NCBI GenBank assembly: GCA_963973975.1 | Contig: CAXBCF010000051.1 | Location: 1 to 5,390 of the forward strand | DNA from: UBA1494_A sp963973975 | GTDB lineage: Bacteria; Bacteroidota; Bacteroidia; Flavobacteriales_E; Vicingaceae | DNA: 5,390 nucleotides | Reading direction: 5' to 3' | Shown: one piece after another, positions 5,339 through 5,390 of the stretch | How the letters are laid out: every line of letters starts with the position of its first letter | How positions within the stretch are numbered: position 1 is the stretch's first letter | Notes under the pieces: generated by a model | Databases searched by the model: none | Seen by the model: only the letters and a program-made list of their open reading frames with translations | What the model was told of the DNA's origin: nothing | Position numbers and translations under genes: made by a program

Positions 5339-5390
5339 GTGTCGCAGCTAAGAGACGTGGGGCATTTCGAAGCTTTTCACTGTCAGTTTA
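5336..5390 (-). repeat. attC-like inter-cassette element, copy 3 (cut by window edge)
   Basis: The first 49 nt (5336-5384) align gap-free with the same part of copies 1 and 2. AACGTGTCGC is at the end, ATTTCGAAGC starts 28 nt from the first base, and TGTC ends at position 49, exactly as in the other two. The stem arm (about 5345-5363, CAGCTAAGAGACGTGGGGC) is different again and its partner lies beyond the window. A further block is therefore expected upstream of the LprI gene. Confidence 0.7.

Noticed and set aside
1..5390. CRISPR array, tRNA or rRNA genes
   Set aside because: No short regularly spaced direct repeats, and no tRNA-like or rRNA-like sequence recognised by eye on either strand.

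Overview
The window looks like accessory chromosomal DNA from a member of the Bacteroidota (Flavobacteriia/Cytophagia type). It is AT-rich, both secreted proteins have signal peptides ending in the '-FGQ/-YGQ' style common in that phylum, and ribosome-binding sites are A-rich with no strong Shine-Dalgarno. All five genes lie on the minus strand, so the transcriptional order runs from high to low coordinates: LprI-domain protein, small membrane protein, DUF3825-like protein, PIF1-type helicase, secreted protein of unknown function.

The main feature is that the genes sit in three cassette-like blocks separated by a structured element. Each block is bounded by its own pair of inverted terminal sequences: GTTGTGTGCC/GGCACACAAC (52-61 and 1491-1500), GTTAGTGGC/GCCACTAAC (1619-1627 and 4436-4444), GTTATGCAAC/GTTGCATAAC (4563-4572 and 5329-5338). 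Between blocks lie two complete elements of exactly 124 nt (1498-1621 and 4442-4565) that align without gaps. Each has a long imperfect stem of different sequence, conserved loop positions, and AAC...GTT ends. A half element enters at each window edge (1-61 and 5336-5390). This is the logic of integron attC sites: ends complementary within a cassette but not between cassettes, with structure conserved rather than stem sequence. The 124-nt length is in the range of long attC sites. No integrase gene or attI is in the window, so assignment to a true integron is an inference.

Layout by coordinate: 1-61, half element; 71-1471, secreted protein of unknown function; 1498-1621, element; 1633-3561, PIF1-like superfamily 1 helicase with a C-terminal coiled coil; 3565-4401, DUF3825-like protein, 3 nt upstream of the helicase and almost certainly co-translated with it; 4442-4565, element; 4564-4887, three-helix membrane protein; 4887-5306, secreted LprI/DUF1311 protein whose stop overlaps the next start (TAATG); 5336-5390, half element. 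There is almost no spare DNA. Leaders between block end and first start codon are 29-43 nt, and stops fall within about 20 nt of the other block end, in one case inside it.

The most interesting cargo is the helicase plus DUF3825 pair, a two-gene mobile block of about 2.9 kb whose function (defence, or nucleic-acid handling) is not established. The other blocks carry envelope-type proteins.
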